Assembly (NCBI RefSeq): GCF_009742725.1
Contig: NZ_WPHG01000009.1
Coordinates: 1-64,000, forward strand
DNA length: 64,000 nucleotides
Direction of reading: 5' to 3'
DNA from: Nitratireductor arenosus
GTDB taxonomy: Bacteria; Pseudomonadota; Alphaproteobacteria; Rhizobiales; Rhizobiaceae
The translations under genes and the position numbers were made by a program. Positions 9,212 through 17,157 of the stretch are shown piece after piece (position 1 is the stretch's first letter; each line of letters starts with the position of its first letter). The notes under the pieces were generated by a model, which worked only from the letters and a program-made list of their open reading frames with translations, was not told the DNA's origin and did not search any database.

Positions 9212-9685
9212 ATGTCCGCTCAACTGATCTACGATCTCGCCCCGCTCGGTTCCATCATCCGCTACTCCGACGGGGCACCGCGCCCGCCGGAGCGCCATCG
9301 CAAGAAACTCTCGGCATGGGAAAGCGCCAATGGCGGCGGCCGCCTGATCGGCAAGACGCCAGCCCGGCAGACTCCGCAGTATTCATCTCCCGCGCATTTC
9401 ACGCTGCATGAAGGCGACTATGGCAGCGGCGGCGTCATCGTCCTGCGCGTCCACAAGAGCTTTTCGGTCGATTGCGGTCTTAAATTCGTCGTGACCTCCC
9501 GGCCCGCATCGGGTTCGGTCCGGGTCTTCGACCGTGCCGGCGAGGGCGCCGAACTCGTCCATCTTGCCGCCAGCCGCCAGGACGCGGAGGTCTGGCTGCA
9601 ATCCCATGGATATCCGAACGCTGTGCTCGAGGACGTATCCGCCAACACCGTGGCGGCCGACGTCGTCGAGGGGAGGGCGGCATGA
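9212..9685 (+). CDS. Conserved hypothetical plasmid protein (157 aa)
   Basis: Family not recognised by function, though the style is typical of small proteins carried beside ArdC on rhizobial plasmids. There are no membrane segments or clear motifs; the middle is beta-rich (GGVIVLRVHKSF, LKFVVTS). The ATG at 9212 is chosen over a TTG four codons upstream because GGAG at 9202-9205 sits 6 nt before it. The gene ends 4 nt inside the next gene (ATGA overlap), so the two are co-translated. Confidence 0.6.
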   Translation: MSAQLIYDLAPLGSIIRYSDGAPRPPERHRKKLSAWESANGGGRLIGKTPARQTPQYSSPAHFTLHEGDYGSGGVIVLRVHKSFSVDCGLKFVVTSRPASGSVRVFDRAGEGAELVHLAASRQDAEVWLQSHGYPNAVLEDVSANTVAADVVEGRAA

Positions 9686-10311
9686 ACGCCCCTCAATCCG
9701 AGGCAATGACCGACAACACCTCCGGATTCCCGGAAGTGTATTACGGGCGAACGAGCGATGGCCTCTTCGCGGCGCTGGTTGGCGAGAATGCCTTTGCGAT
9801 GATCCCTCGCCAGAACGGCGAATACTATCTCGGCCATGCCTGGAAGCTGCCTCTGCCCATCTACGAATGGAAGCAGTCCAGCTTCTATGGTCACGGCGGG
9901 CAGCTCGACGGCAAGGCGGCGTTCCGTGCCCGTGTCGAGGAGAATGCGGAGCATCAGCGGCAATTGCGTAGATTGGCCCGTCGCAGCATCCCGGCTCGGC
10001 ACGCAACCCCCTGGGGGCTATCGGATCATGCCACGCACTATGCCGAGGGCATCGTCTGCCATTCGACCCCGAGCTATGGCGGGTTCCATCTCGACCCTGA
10101 CCGCAATGCTCATATCCATCCCCTTCTGAGGAGCGCCGACTGCTTCTACGAGGAGGATTGCTGCTGGGCGGCCGTTGCGAAGGCCTTTCCCGATCTCTTC
10201 ACCGATTTCGAGAAGCGGTGCGCCGAGGAGACAATCCGGCACTGGTATCCCGACGCCTGGCCAAGATCCCTCACGTCCACATCTAAACGATTGCTGGAGG
10301 CCGCGTCATGA
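9682..10311 (+). CDS. Conserved hypothetical plasmid protein, probably DUF7007 type (209 aa)
   Basis: A soluble protein with many aromatic residues and a conserved-looking block GIVCHSTPSYGGFHLDP, followed by cysteines in CFYEEDCCW. It resembles DUF7007-type proteins of rhizobial plasmids, a name remembered rather than tested. It starts inside the stop of the 157-residue gene and ends 4 nt inside the next start, so three genes (9212-10661) form one translationally coupled unit. No catalytic motif is visible, and function is unknown. Confidence 0.6.
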   Translation: MNAPQSEAMTDNTSGFPEVYYGRTSDGLFAALVGENAFAMIPRQNGEYYLGHAWKLPLPIYEWKQSSFYGHGGQLDGKAAFRARVEENAEHQRQLRRLARRSIPARHATPWGLSDHATHYAEGIVCHSTPSYGGFHLDPDRNAHIHPLLRSADCFYEEDCCWAAVAKAFPDLFTDFEKRCAEETIRHWYPDAWPRSLTSTSKRLLEAAS

Positions 10312-10661
10312 CGATTGCAGAGCACATCGCCATGCTGGCGCGCATGGAAGCTGCCCGCCGGGAGACGCATGCCCATCTCCGGCTGATCGAGCGGCAGATC
10401 GTGGCGCGTGCGGAGCGCCTGATCACCACCTTCCGCGCTAGATCACGCGACTACCGGAAGTCCAGGTCGACATGGAGCCATGCCGACGAGCAGCTCTACC
10501 AGGCCACGCTGTCGGAGCTGGCCTTCTCCCGACACCGCGAGGTCGATGGGCTGACACGCAAACTCGCCCGCCAGGATGCGGCGATCGCCGCCTTCCGCCG
10601 CCGCCACGGTCTGTCGGAGGCCGATCCGGAGCCGGATATGGCGGGCCTCCGCGCGGCCTGA
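10308..10661 (+). CDS. Small conserved helical protein (117 aa)
   Basis: An Arg/Glu-rich, wholly helical protein, probably a coiled coil (MARMEAARRETHAHLRLIER, then FSRHREVDGLTRKLARQ). Its start overlaps the preceding stop by 4 nt (ATGA), making it the third member of a coupled unit. Family and function are unknown. The basic character would fit nucleic-acid binding, but nothing more can be said. Confidence 0.55.
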   Translation: MTIAEHIAMLARMEAARRETHAHLRLIERQIVARAERLITTFRARSRDYRKSRSTWSHADEQLYQATLSELAFSRHREVDGLTRKLARQDAAIAAFRRRHGLSEADPEPDMAGLRAA

Positions 10662-11151
10662 TCCGTTGCAGCGCATCTCCATGCGCGATTCCGCGTGCCC
10701 CGACCTGCGATCGGGAGGGCAGCCCTGTCGGAACGTGTGGCGGGGCTGTGCGGGTAGCCGGGCAATGTCCGAGTAGAGCCCCTGTGGCGGCTGTCCGGTC
10801 GTGATGCCGGCGGAGCGGATTGATCTGTCGGAGATCCTCTCGCAAGCCAGTCTCATGGGACCGACCCCGTGCCGGTCTTTCCGGCGGGTTTGCTGCGGTC
10901 TGAACCAGCGGCTGGCCCCTTCAAGGCCGCTATCGCGCCGCGGAGCGGCCGGCGCCCGCCGATCTCGGCAAGGCCGGCCCGCGTCCCGCGCAGGGTCGCA
11001 GACCCCGCTTGCCCGCAAGCCAACCTTGCTCGCCTGGCAGGCCCCGGACCCTGAAGCGTCCAGCTTCCGCCGGTTCCTTTCGACCGCACCCGCAGGGAAG
11101 ACCGGCACCGGGCCGGATCGCCCAAAGGGCATCGCTAGAAAGGAAGGCTCA
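10662..11151 (+). promoter_or_regulatory. 490-bp non-coding stretch holding a structured leader
   Basis: No protein-like frame is seen. The segment 10869-11130 looks like one folded unit. 21-nt arms at 10869-10889 and 11088-11108 pair (GTGCCGGTCTT with AAGACCGGCAC, GCGGGT with ACCCGC). Inside lie the covarying hairpin at 10989-11011 (GGGTC/GACCC) and a stem at 11015-11029. GCCC-AAA-GGGC at 11120-11130 follows just outside. The downstream gene starts 22 nt later. Candidate cis-acting RNA; function unknown. Confidence 0.5.
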
Positions 11152-11739
11152 ATGTCCAGTTCAACCCGCTCCACGAAGACCAAGGCTCGCGTCGTCCAAC
11201 TCCGCAAGGGGACCACCCTCGAAATGGTGCGCCTGTGCTGCCCGGACGCCAATCAGTCCGCACTCATTTCCGAGAGCTTCGGACTTGCCGTCCTCGACAG
11301 CGACGGTATCCGGGACTTCCACGAGCGCACCCTGATCGAGAGCGCCGACGCCCTCTCCGAGGGTCTTTCCGATAAGGCCATGCAGATCCATCTCCAGCGC
11401 ATCGTCGGTTCCTATGTTGGGTCCGCTTTCGGAGCGGGGCAGTTCTACTCCAAGGCCGTGACCGAGGCCAAGGACGCGACCGCCCGGCTCGCCAACGACA
11501 TGCGCGACGAGGATCGCGACGGCCCGGTCGGGTTCGACAGCGCCGCCCAACGCAAGCGCGAGTTCGCTGCCGACATGGGTATCCAGGCCCACGCTCTGCG
11601 CATGGCGGCCGAGGGCATGGTCGCGGCCTACGAGCACGTCGTCGGCGAGAGCTGGAAGCCCTATGAGCGCCAGGCCGATAATCCCGGCCAGACCGTCAGC
11701 CGGCAGGCCGCCGACCTCCAGATGGCCGCTCTCGGATAG
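11152..11739 (+). CDS. Conserved hypothetical plasmid protein (195 aa)
   Basis: A soluble, helical protein of unknown function with an acidic centre (ANDMRDEDRDGPVGFDS). The frame is open for another 117 codons upstream, but that part overlaps the structured leader and is not protein-like. The ATG at 11152 has AAGGAAGG about 6 nt before it. A strong hairpin terminator follows the stop at 11747-11773, so this is the last gene of its transcript. It belongs to the early-transfer cluster found beside ArdC and DUF736 genes on rhizobial plasmids. Confidence 0.6.
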   Translation: MSSSTRSTKTKARVVQLRKGTTLEMVRLCCPDANQSALISESFGLAVLDSDGIRDFHERTLIESADALSEGLSDKAMQIHLQRIVGSYVGSAFGAGQFYSKAVTEAKDATARLANDMRDEDRDGPVGFDSAAQRKREFAADMGIQAHALRMAAEGMVAAYEHVVGESWKPYERQADNPGQTVSRQAADLQMAALG

Positions 11740-12101
11740 CCGATACGGGCGGGGCTTCGGCTCCGCCCTTTCCTTGTCCGTTTCTTCGCTGGCCGGACCC
11801 AATGGGGCGTCGGCCTTTTTTCTATGTTGCGGCCGACGCCGCTGGCTTGCGCGGGACCGAGAGGTAATGAGGGAAGCAGGAAGACCCATGGCGATACCGG
11901 CGCAATCGCGGCCGTCACGATCGGTGGCCCTGCTCCGGTCCTCGCTCCGCGAAACGGCGAGGCCGTCCTCCACTGTCGTTCCGGCCCGGCTGCGACGTCT
12001 CTCCTTCTTCCGATTGATCCTCCCGGGTTCGCGAACCTGCGGTCCTCCGCGGTCGGACCTCGTGACGGCCGCGATCGGCGCGGCCTCGAATGGAGGTTCT
12101 G
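11740..12101. other. Non-coding gap between terminator and ardC
   Basis: No gene is seen. The gap holds the terminator at 11747-11773, a perfect 10-bp inverted repeat at 11806-11840 with a run of six T in its loop, and a GC-rich leader that presumably contains the ardC promoter. GGAGG at 12092-12096 is the ribosome site of ardC. Confidence 0.6.
11747..11773 (+). terminator. Rho-independent terminator
   Basis: A 9-bp stem GGGCGGGGC / GCTCCGCCC with a TTCG tetraloop is followed by TTTCC, 7 nt after the stop of the 195-residue gene. One G-T pair interrupts the stem. Confidence 0.7.
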
Positions 12102-13028
12102 ATGATGAACAGGAAAGACAAGAAACACCGTGTCGACATCTACGCCAAGATCACCGACCGCATCGTCGCGGATTTGGAGAAGGGTGTTCGTCCGTGGGTC
12201 AAGCCCTGGAGTACTGCCAACACCGCCGGTCGCATTACGCGGCCGCTGCGCCACAATGGAACGCCCTACCAGGGCATCAACGTGATCCTCCTGTGGTCGG
12301 AGGCCGTCGCACGAGGCTTCGCCTCGCCCATCTGGATGACGTTCAAGCAATCGGTCGAGCTTGGCGGGCATGTCCGCAAGGGCGAGACCGGCTCGACCGT
12401 CGTCTATGCCAGCCAGTTCACCAGGACCGAGACCGACGAGCGTGGCGATGAGGTCGAGCGCGGCATCCCGTTCCTCGAGGCCTATTCGGTCTTCAATGTC
12501 GACCAGATCGAGGGACTGCCGGATCACTATTATGGTGCGCCGCAGCCGGTGATCGATCCCGCCACGCGCATTGCCCACGCCGATACGTTCTTCGACGCGA
12601 CAGGCGCCAGGGTCGTCTATGGAGGCACGAAGGCGTTCTACGCGCCCTCATCCGACCACATCCAGCTTCCGGTCTTCGAGAGCTTCCGCGATGCGGAATC
12701 CTTCGTTGCCGTCAGGGCGCACGAGACCATCCACTGGACAGCTCCGGTCCACCGGGTCAACCGCGATCTCAGCCGCTACCACAAGGATCGGAGCGAACGC
12801 AGCCGCGAGGAATTGATCGCCGAACTGGGGTCGGTGTACCTCTGCGCGGACCTCGGCATCGTGCCGGAGCTCGAGCCGCGGCCGGACCACGCCAGTTACC
12901 TCAAGTCCTGGCTCGAGGTGCTCTCCGACGAGAAGCGTTTCATTTTCTCGGCCGCCGCGCATGCGCAACGCGCAGCCACCTACCTGCATGGTCTTCAGCC
13001 GGCGGCCAGGGTTGCGGAGGCGGCCTGA
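12102..13028 (+). CDS. ardC: ArdC-family antirestriction protein with zincin-like domain
   Basis: The N-terminal ~130 residues match the ArdC/DUF1738 single-strand DNA-binding domain: VDIYAKITDRIVADLEKG, PWVKPW, the NGTPYQGINVILLW block and WMTFKQ. The C-terminal half is the zincin-like metallopeptidase domain, with HETIHW as the HExxH zinc motif and ELIAELGS as the downstream glutamate helix. ArdC proteins enter or are made early in recipients and protect unmodified plasmid DNA from restriction. GGAGG at 12092-12096 supports ATG 12102 (or 12105). It lies in the early-transfer block after a terminator and its own leader, so it is probably transcribed independently. Confidence 0.88.
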   Translation: MMNRKDKKHRVDIYAKITDRIVADLEKGVRPWVKPWSTANTAGRITRPLRHNGTPYQGINVILLWSEAVARGFASPIWMTFKQSVELGGHVRKGETGSTVVYASQFTRTETDERGDEVERGIPFLEAYSVFNVDQIEGLPDHYYGAPQPVIDPATRIAHADTFFDATGARVVYGGTKAFYAPSSDHIQLPVFESFRDAESFVAVRAHETIHWTAPVHRVNRDLSRYHKDRSERSREELIAELGSVYLCADLGIVPELEPRPDHASYLKSWLEVLSDEKRFIFSAAAHAQRAATYLHGLQPAARVAEAA

Positions 13029-13445
13029 TGCCAAGGCCGACCGTTGCCGTCAGGGAACTCCGCCGTGGGCCGGTGTATGATGGGAGGCCGGGATGGGGAT
13101 GGGCGCCTCTCGCCGTACGGAGACCCAGGCGGTGATGCCGATGAAGAGACGCCCGTCTTCATTCCGGTTGTTTCTGCGACGGGCACGCCCACCTGCGTCC
13201 TCGATGTGGCTGGTCTGACCGAAGGGCGATCTCGCTGCGCTCGGTCTCGCTCTTATCCCCGCAACGTCGGTCTCGACTTTCTTCCCCTGGCCGCTGCGCG
13301 TCCATTCCTTGCGGATCAAGAAAGTCTCTTCCCGCCGCCCTCCATTTCATTCCGGCCCCTCGGGGTGCGTGTCGATCGCCTCCGGTCTGTCGACCGCCAT
13401 CGAGGTCGCGATGGTCGCGGCCCGAGAAAACAAAGGAACGAGACA
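13029..13445. other. 417-bp non-coding gap before the DUF736 gene
   Basis: The frame of the DUF736 gene is open through most of this stretch, but the translation is Arg/Ser-rich and unlike a protein. I see no gene and no clear promoter. It is a third GC-rich leader in this region, but it lacks the CCCCGCTTG hairpin of the other two. Confidence 0.5.
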
Positions 13446-13757
13446 ATGGCTACCATCGGCACCTTCACCTCGACTGGCAACGGCTTCACTGGCACGATCA
13501 AGACCCTCAACCTCAACGTCAAGGCCAAGCTGGTCCGCGTCGAGAACTCTTCCGACAAAGGTCCGCACTTCCGCATCTTCGCGGCAGCCAACGTCGAACT
13601 GGGCGCCGCTTGGCAGAAGACCTCCAACGAGGGTCGCGACTACCTCTCGGTCAAGCTGGACGATCCGAGCTTCCCCGCTCCGATCTATGCCACCCTAGTC
13701 GAGGTGGAAGGCGAGGAAGGCCTGCAGCTGATCTGGTCCAGACCGAACCGGGACTGA
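13446..13757 (+). CDS. DUF736 family protein (103 aa)
   Basis: A short beta-rich protein that matches DUF736. The signature start [20 protein letters not shown] leads on to [15 protein letters not shown], then [20 protein letters not shown] and a final strand [11 protein letters not shown]736 proteins are near-universal on rhizobial plasmids beside conjugation genes. Their role is unproven; an OB-like fold has been suggested. ATG 13446 is preceded by AAAGGAACGAG. A strong GC stem-loop (13773-13795) follows the stop. Confidence 0.85.
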   Translation: MATIGTFTSTGNGFTGTIKTLNLNVKAKLVRVENSSDKGPHFRIFAAANVELGAAWQKTSNEGRDYLSVKLDDPSFPAPIYATLVEVEGEEGLQLIWSRPNRD

Positions 13758-13772
13758 GCGCCACCAGCATAG

Positions 13773-13795
13773 GGCCCCGCCATCCGGGCGGGGCC
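13773..13795 (+). terminator. GC stem-loop after DUF736 gene
   Basis: A perfect 9-bp stem GGCCCCGCC / GGCGGGGCC with a 5-nt loop lies 15 nt after the stop. There is no T-run, so termination is likely but not certain. Confidence 0.5.
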
Positions 13796-13913
13796 TGATG
13801 CTTGACGCCGCGGTCAAAAGGGATGTCCGGCCTTAGCTGTGAAAGGACCGCCGAGACTGGCTTTCGAGCCGAATTTCGGCTATACAAAAGAGCAAGTTAT
13901 TGGAGCCTGGAGC

Positions 13914-14204
13914 ATGACCTCAACGCTAGTGGAAAGCCCCGTTGTCGCGGATCGCGCGCACGCGTTGCGGCTTGCCAAACAGGTCATCAAGACCCTCGAC
14001 CAGACACAGCTTGAGCCTATCGTCGCAGCGATGCTGACCGATGGTCACAAGGCTGCGCTTTCGGCAATGGCTGTGTCGCGAGACGAGCCGAACCTCTTCG
14101 AACAGTTCCTCGTCCTGTGTGAAGAGGCCGGGCTGTTGAGCGAAGCGGATTGCGATCAGCTGGGCGATGCCTATGTCGAAGCAAGGCGTGCCCGTGCCGC
14201 TTGA
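13914..14204 (+). CDS. Antitoxin of the Fic-BID toxin (96 aa)
   Basis: A small acidic helical protein directly upstream of the Fic gene, with the classic antitoxin-toxin overlap: its TGA (14202-14204) shares a base with the toxin ATG at 14204. By position it is the counterpart of VbhA, the class I inhibitor of VbhT. However, I cannot find a clear (S/T)xxxE(G/N) inhibitory motif; the nearest stretch, AVSRDEPN, lacks the Ser/Thr at the right spacing. It may be a divergent antitoxin. ATG 13914 is chosen because GGAG at 13902-13905 lies 8 nt upstream; an in-frame start at 13839 is possible. Confidence 0.65.
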   Translation: MTSTLVESPVVADRAHALRLAKQVIKTLDQTQLEPIVAAMLTDGHKAALSAMAVSRDEPNLFEQFLVLCEEAGLLSEADCDQLGDAYVEARRARAA

Positions 14205-15589
14205 TGAGTGACCCATATTTTTACCCGGGCACCACAGTCCTCATCAATCATTTCAACATCAGGGATCAGGCCAAACTCGATAGCAAGGAGCGTCGAGAAA
14301 CCCTGAAGACGTTGAAGGGTCTGTACGACAATCCGGTCAAAGCCGAATTCGGACTCGCGCACCTGCTGGAAATACACCGGCGCATCTTTGCCCCGGTGTA
14401 TCCGTTCGCCGGCGAAATCCGCCGCATCGATATGGTCAAGGCCGAGGAGAAGCTGGGCGGCGGCAGTGTCGAGTACGCGCCGTTCCATCTGGCGCGCCTC
14501 CAGGCCGAGCACTGCCTGAAGCAACTCAATGCCCGCGACTGGTCGGGTCTCAGGGACCTGTCCCGGCCGCAGGACATGGCCGCATTTGCAGGCAACATCA
14601 TCGACGTGTGGAAGGTCCATCCGTTCCGGGAGGGCAATACGCGCACGACTATGACCTTCATGCACCAGTTTGCGGCGGCCAAGGGCTTCGCGCTGGACCG
14701 TCAGTTGATCCGTGCGAATGCTGAATATGTCCGTCACGCGCTGGTGGTCGGCACCCATGGTGAAACCCATTATCTGACACGCATCCTCACCGACGCGCGC
14801 CAACGCGAACATGCGCGCGAGCAGAGCCAGGCACGGATGGAGGCCCAAAGCCGCACCGACATTGGGCAGGTAGAACGGGCTGCATTGCTTCCCGGCCGGA
14901 CCCTCGCCACGGAAGTTCCGAAGGTCGAGCTGCTAGAACGGATCGCCGCTTCCGAAAGCGCCACCGAGGCGATGAAACGCCTTGTCACCACGGCAAAGAC
15001 GGTATTTACCGACTACCGGCCGGTGGTCGAAACTATCAGGAGTGCCGCTTTTGACGGCGAGATCGGCGATCGGCAGATGATTTTGGAGCTGCGGGATGCC
15101 CCAGAACGGTTCGGGCCGCTCGCGGGCAAGGGCGCCATTCTTGCGAGCCGGCAGGAGCGGGAGGCGCATCGCAACGCTGTCGCTGCACAGTCCGCCCTTC
15201 GCGGGATCGCCGAGAGTTACCTCAAGATCGTGCATGGTATCCGGCAGACGATGCAGCAGCACCGTCATGACGAAGTGCGGCGGGCGAGCGTGGAGGTCCC
15301 GCGGCCGAGCGATCAGCTCATGAGCGCGCTTGATCGGGGTGATGTGCTCTCGCCCGACCTCAAGGTCGAATTGCGGCAGACTACGAGCGCATTCGAGCGC
15401 CGTTTCGGCGATGATTTGGCCGCATTGCGCTCGGGCAAGAATCTGGGTCCACTTGCCACTAGGCACGGCGTCGATGAGAAGCAGCTCGAGGAAGCGAGAG
15501 GCGTACTGAAAGCGCTCGACAGGGCCCAGGCTCAGGTGCGCACCAGGGCACAATTACGGTCTCTCGATAGGGGTGGCCCTATCCGATAG
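14204..15589 (+). CDS. Fic-domain toxin with C-terminal BID-like secretion domain (461 aa)
   Basis: Residues about 10-200 form a Fic domain: the flap strand YPFAGEIR at 67-73 and the catalytic loop HPFREGNTRTTM at 139-150. The loop departs from HxFx(D/E)GNGRxxR: Gly is Thr and the last Arg is Met, so activity may differ from plain AMPylation. Residues about 225-390 resemble a BID domain, the positively charged signal used by Bartonella effectors and the VbhT toxin to enter type IV channels. The stretch APERFGPLAGKGAILAS lines up with DPEAFGAMRGKTGMFAS near the end of the TraA relaxase encoded here. The layout (antitoxin, Fic-BID toxin, conjugative plasmid) is that of VbhAT, proposed to act as an interbacterial toxin. 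Signal C-terminus is intact. Confidence 0.82.
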   Translation: MSDPYFYPGTTVLINHFNIRDQAKLDSKERRETLKTLKGLYDNPVKAEFGLAHLLEIHRRIFAPVYPFAGEIRRIDMVKAEEKLGGGSVEYAPFHLARLQAEHCLKQLNARDWSGLRDLSRPQDMAAFAGNIIDVWKVHPFREGNTRTTMTFMHQFAAAKGFALDRQLIRANAEYVRHALVVGTHGETHYLTRILTDARQREHAREQSQARMEAQSRTDIGQVERAALLPGRTLATEVPKVELLERIAASESATEAMKRLVTTAKTVFTDYRPVVETIRSAAFDGEIGDRQMILELRDAPERFGPLAGKGAILASRQEREAHRNAVAAQSALRGIAESYLKIVHGIRQTMQQHRHDEVRRASVEVPRPSDQLMSALDRGDVLSPDLKVELRQTTSAFERRFGDDLAALRSGKNLGPLATRHGVDEKQLEEARGVLKALDRAQAQVRTRAQLRSLDRGGPIR

Positions 15590-15699
15590 TTTCAAACCCT
15601 CTGGACGAGGCATTCAGCTATGCCTGTCGACCGGCCGTGCGCGGTCGGTCAACCTCCTTGGACTTCGCCTTTGTGTCGCACTTCCACTTGTAGAAGGGA

Positions 15700-17157
15700 T
15701 TATGTGTATCTGCGGAAATCAGGCGAAACCGCCGTTCCGAATTCAATATGCTTCAGGATACGCCCGACCTCCCGCGCCGCCTTGATTGGCGCAGGCAGTT
15801 TCTGGTCGAACTGCGTGCTGTTCCAGTTGACCTTGGTCAGCGCCAGAACCTCTCCGGCAATCTTGGTGATGGCGCTGTCGCAGTTCTCGTGCGGCACCAG
15901 CAACAATGGACGCGGAACCCGCAGTCCCGGGAACGTGCCATAGTACGGCACACTGCCGCGCGTGTAGAGCAGACCCTTTCCTCGAAGATCGACAAAGGTG
16001 CCCCGCAATACCGGGTAATTCCCGTCGCGAAAAATGGCGATCGGCGAGCTTTCCTGGACCCAGACTAGATCGCTGAGGTCGATTCCGGCGCGGTGCAGCG
16101 CGGCATCGATTCCTTCAGCCTCTTCCGCCCTGAACCTGGAGGTCTTCAGGATGACGATACGCGCGGGGACATGACGGTGATGGGCCTTATAGGCAGCAAT
16201 CGACTGGGTCACCAGGTCATCGGCATCCTCAGCCGTGAGATAGGGATGACGGCCCTTAGACTCCGTTTGCGCACGGGCGCCGCGCAGAATGAGACCGCGA
16301 CCGCGCTCATCGAACATCTGCGCTGTACTGGTCCAGAGCTGCTGGCCATCAACGTCACGGTAGAAGCCGATGCCGAGAAAGCTGGTCCGCAGGCCCGCAT
16401 CATCCGGCAACAGACGCCACGGGACCTTTCCCGCCTTGTAGAAGAGAGCGTTCAGCAGATTCCAGGCGCGGGTTGCTTTGGCCTGCGTCTGGCGGTTGCT
16501 GCCACGTTTCACCTTGCGCGGGATCTTGGCAGCGTCGTCCCATGTATCAGGCCAGACAATCTGCGTCGGCACATCGAGGTGCAGCGTCTTTGCCTTCAGC
16601 AGGTCACGAAAATTCAGCAGGCCGTCCCTGTCATCCTCGTCTTCATCCTCCGCTGCCTCTCCCTCCTCGCTCTTTGCGTTCACCAGCTTTTCGATCAACG
16701 CAACGGGCAAGGCTAGGACGATGACGTCCGGCTTGACGCTGCTTTCGATCAGGGCAGTCAACTGCTGCGAAATCATCTCCACGGCCTGGCGCACGGCCTC
16801 GTCATGCCGGCCTATGGCCCGGATGTCGTTGACCTGGCTGCGAGACAGCGTACCTGCCGCACCATCCGGCACCTCAAACTTGCAGCGAAACGGATTCTGA
16901 TTGCCCAGACCCGGAAAGTCCGGGTTCAGGTTGATCAGCTGCTTGCCCTCACTTTCGATGCCCCGTCCTGTTTCATCAAGAAACTCCGTGAACCCCGCGA
17001 CCGTATCGTCGGTGCCAATCACGCCCACGCGCACCACTTCACCCGAACGGGGCTGAAGCGGCCCGAATTCGCGTAAGCCCTGCCGCGGATCGCAATGCTG
17101 CCCGCCGTCGCCGAATTCCAGAACAGGTTCATCGAACACGCGCGTCCTGAATGTCAT
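15700..17157 (-). CDS. Short prokaryotic Argonaute, MID-PIWI (485 aa)
   Basis: The C-terminal half shows PIWI features: the strand HVPARIVILKTSRF (329-342), an arginine/glycine loop, and the terminal block VNWNSTQFDQKLPAPIKAAREVGRIL (443-468) seen in Argonautes. Length and the absence of N and PAZ domains make it a short pAgo. At LGIGFYRD (261-268) the first catalytic Asp of the PIWI tetrad is Gly264, so it should bind guide and target nucleic acids without cutting. Killing is then done by the partner nuclease encoded upstream, whose stop overlaps this start by 4 nt (ATGA). Short pAgos use small RNA guides to sense invading DNA. An acidic linker of mostly Glu/Asp lies at about 163-178. Confidence 0.88.
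   Translation of the reverse strand: MTFRTRVFDEPVLEFGDGGQHCDPRQGLREFGPLQPRSGEVVRVGVIGTDDTVAGFTEFLDETGRGIESEGKQLINLNPDFPGLGNQNPFRCKFEVPDGAAGTLSRSQVNDIRAIGRHDEAVRQAVEMISQQLTALIESSVKPDVIVLALPVALIEKLVNAKSEEGEAAEDEDEDDRDGLLNFRDLLKAKTLHLDVPTQIVWPDTWDDAAKIPRKVKRGSNRQTQAKATRAWNLLNALFYKAGKVPWRLLPDDAGLRTSFLGIGFYRDVDGQQLWTSTAQMFDERGRGLILRGARAQTESKGRHPYLTAEDADDLVTQSIAAYKAHHRHVPARIVILKTSRFRAEEAEGIDAALHRAGIDLSDLVWVQESSPIAIFRDGNYPVLRGTFVDLRGKGLLYTRGSVPYYGTFPGLRVPRPLLLVPHENCDSAITKIAGEVLALTKVNWNSTQFDQKLPAPIKAAREVGRILKHIEFGTAVSPDFRRYT

Noticed and set aside
7976-9298. 440-codon open frame on the minus strand opposite the ParB-like gene
   Set aside because: It is a mirror of high-GC coding sequence on the plus strand; composition is not protein-like and no family is recognised.
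11161-12578. Long minus-strand frames opposite the 195-aa gene and ardC
   Set aside because: They cover a terminator, leader and recognised plus-strand genes and have no motifs of their own.
15628-15647. Bidirectional terminator between the Fic-BID and Argonaute genes
   Set aside because: A 6-bp stem CGACCG/CGGTCG exists but has no T-run on either side; too weak to call.
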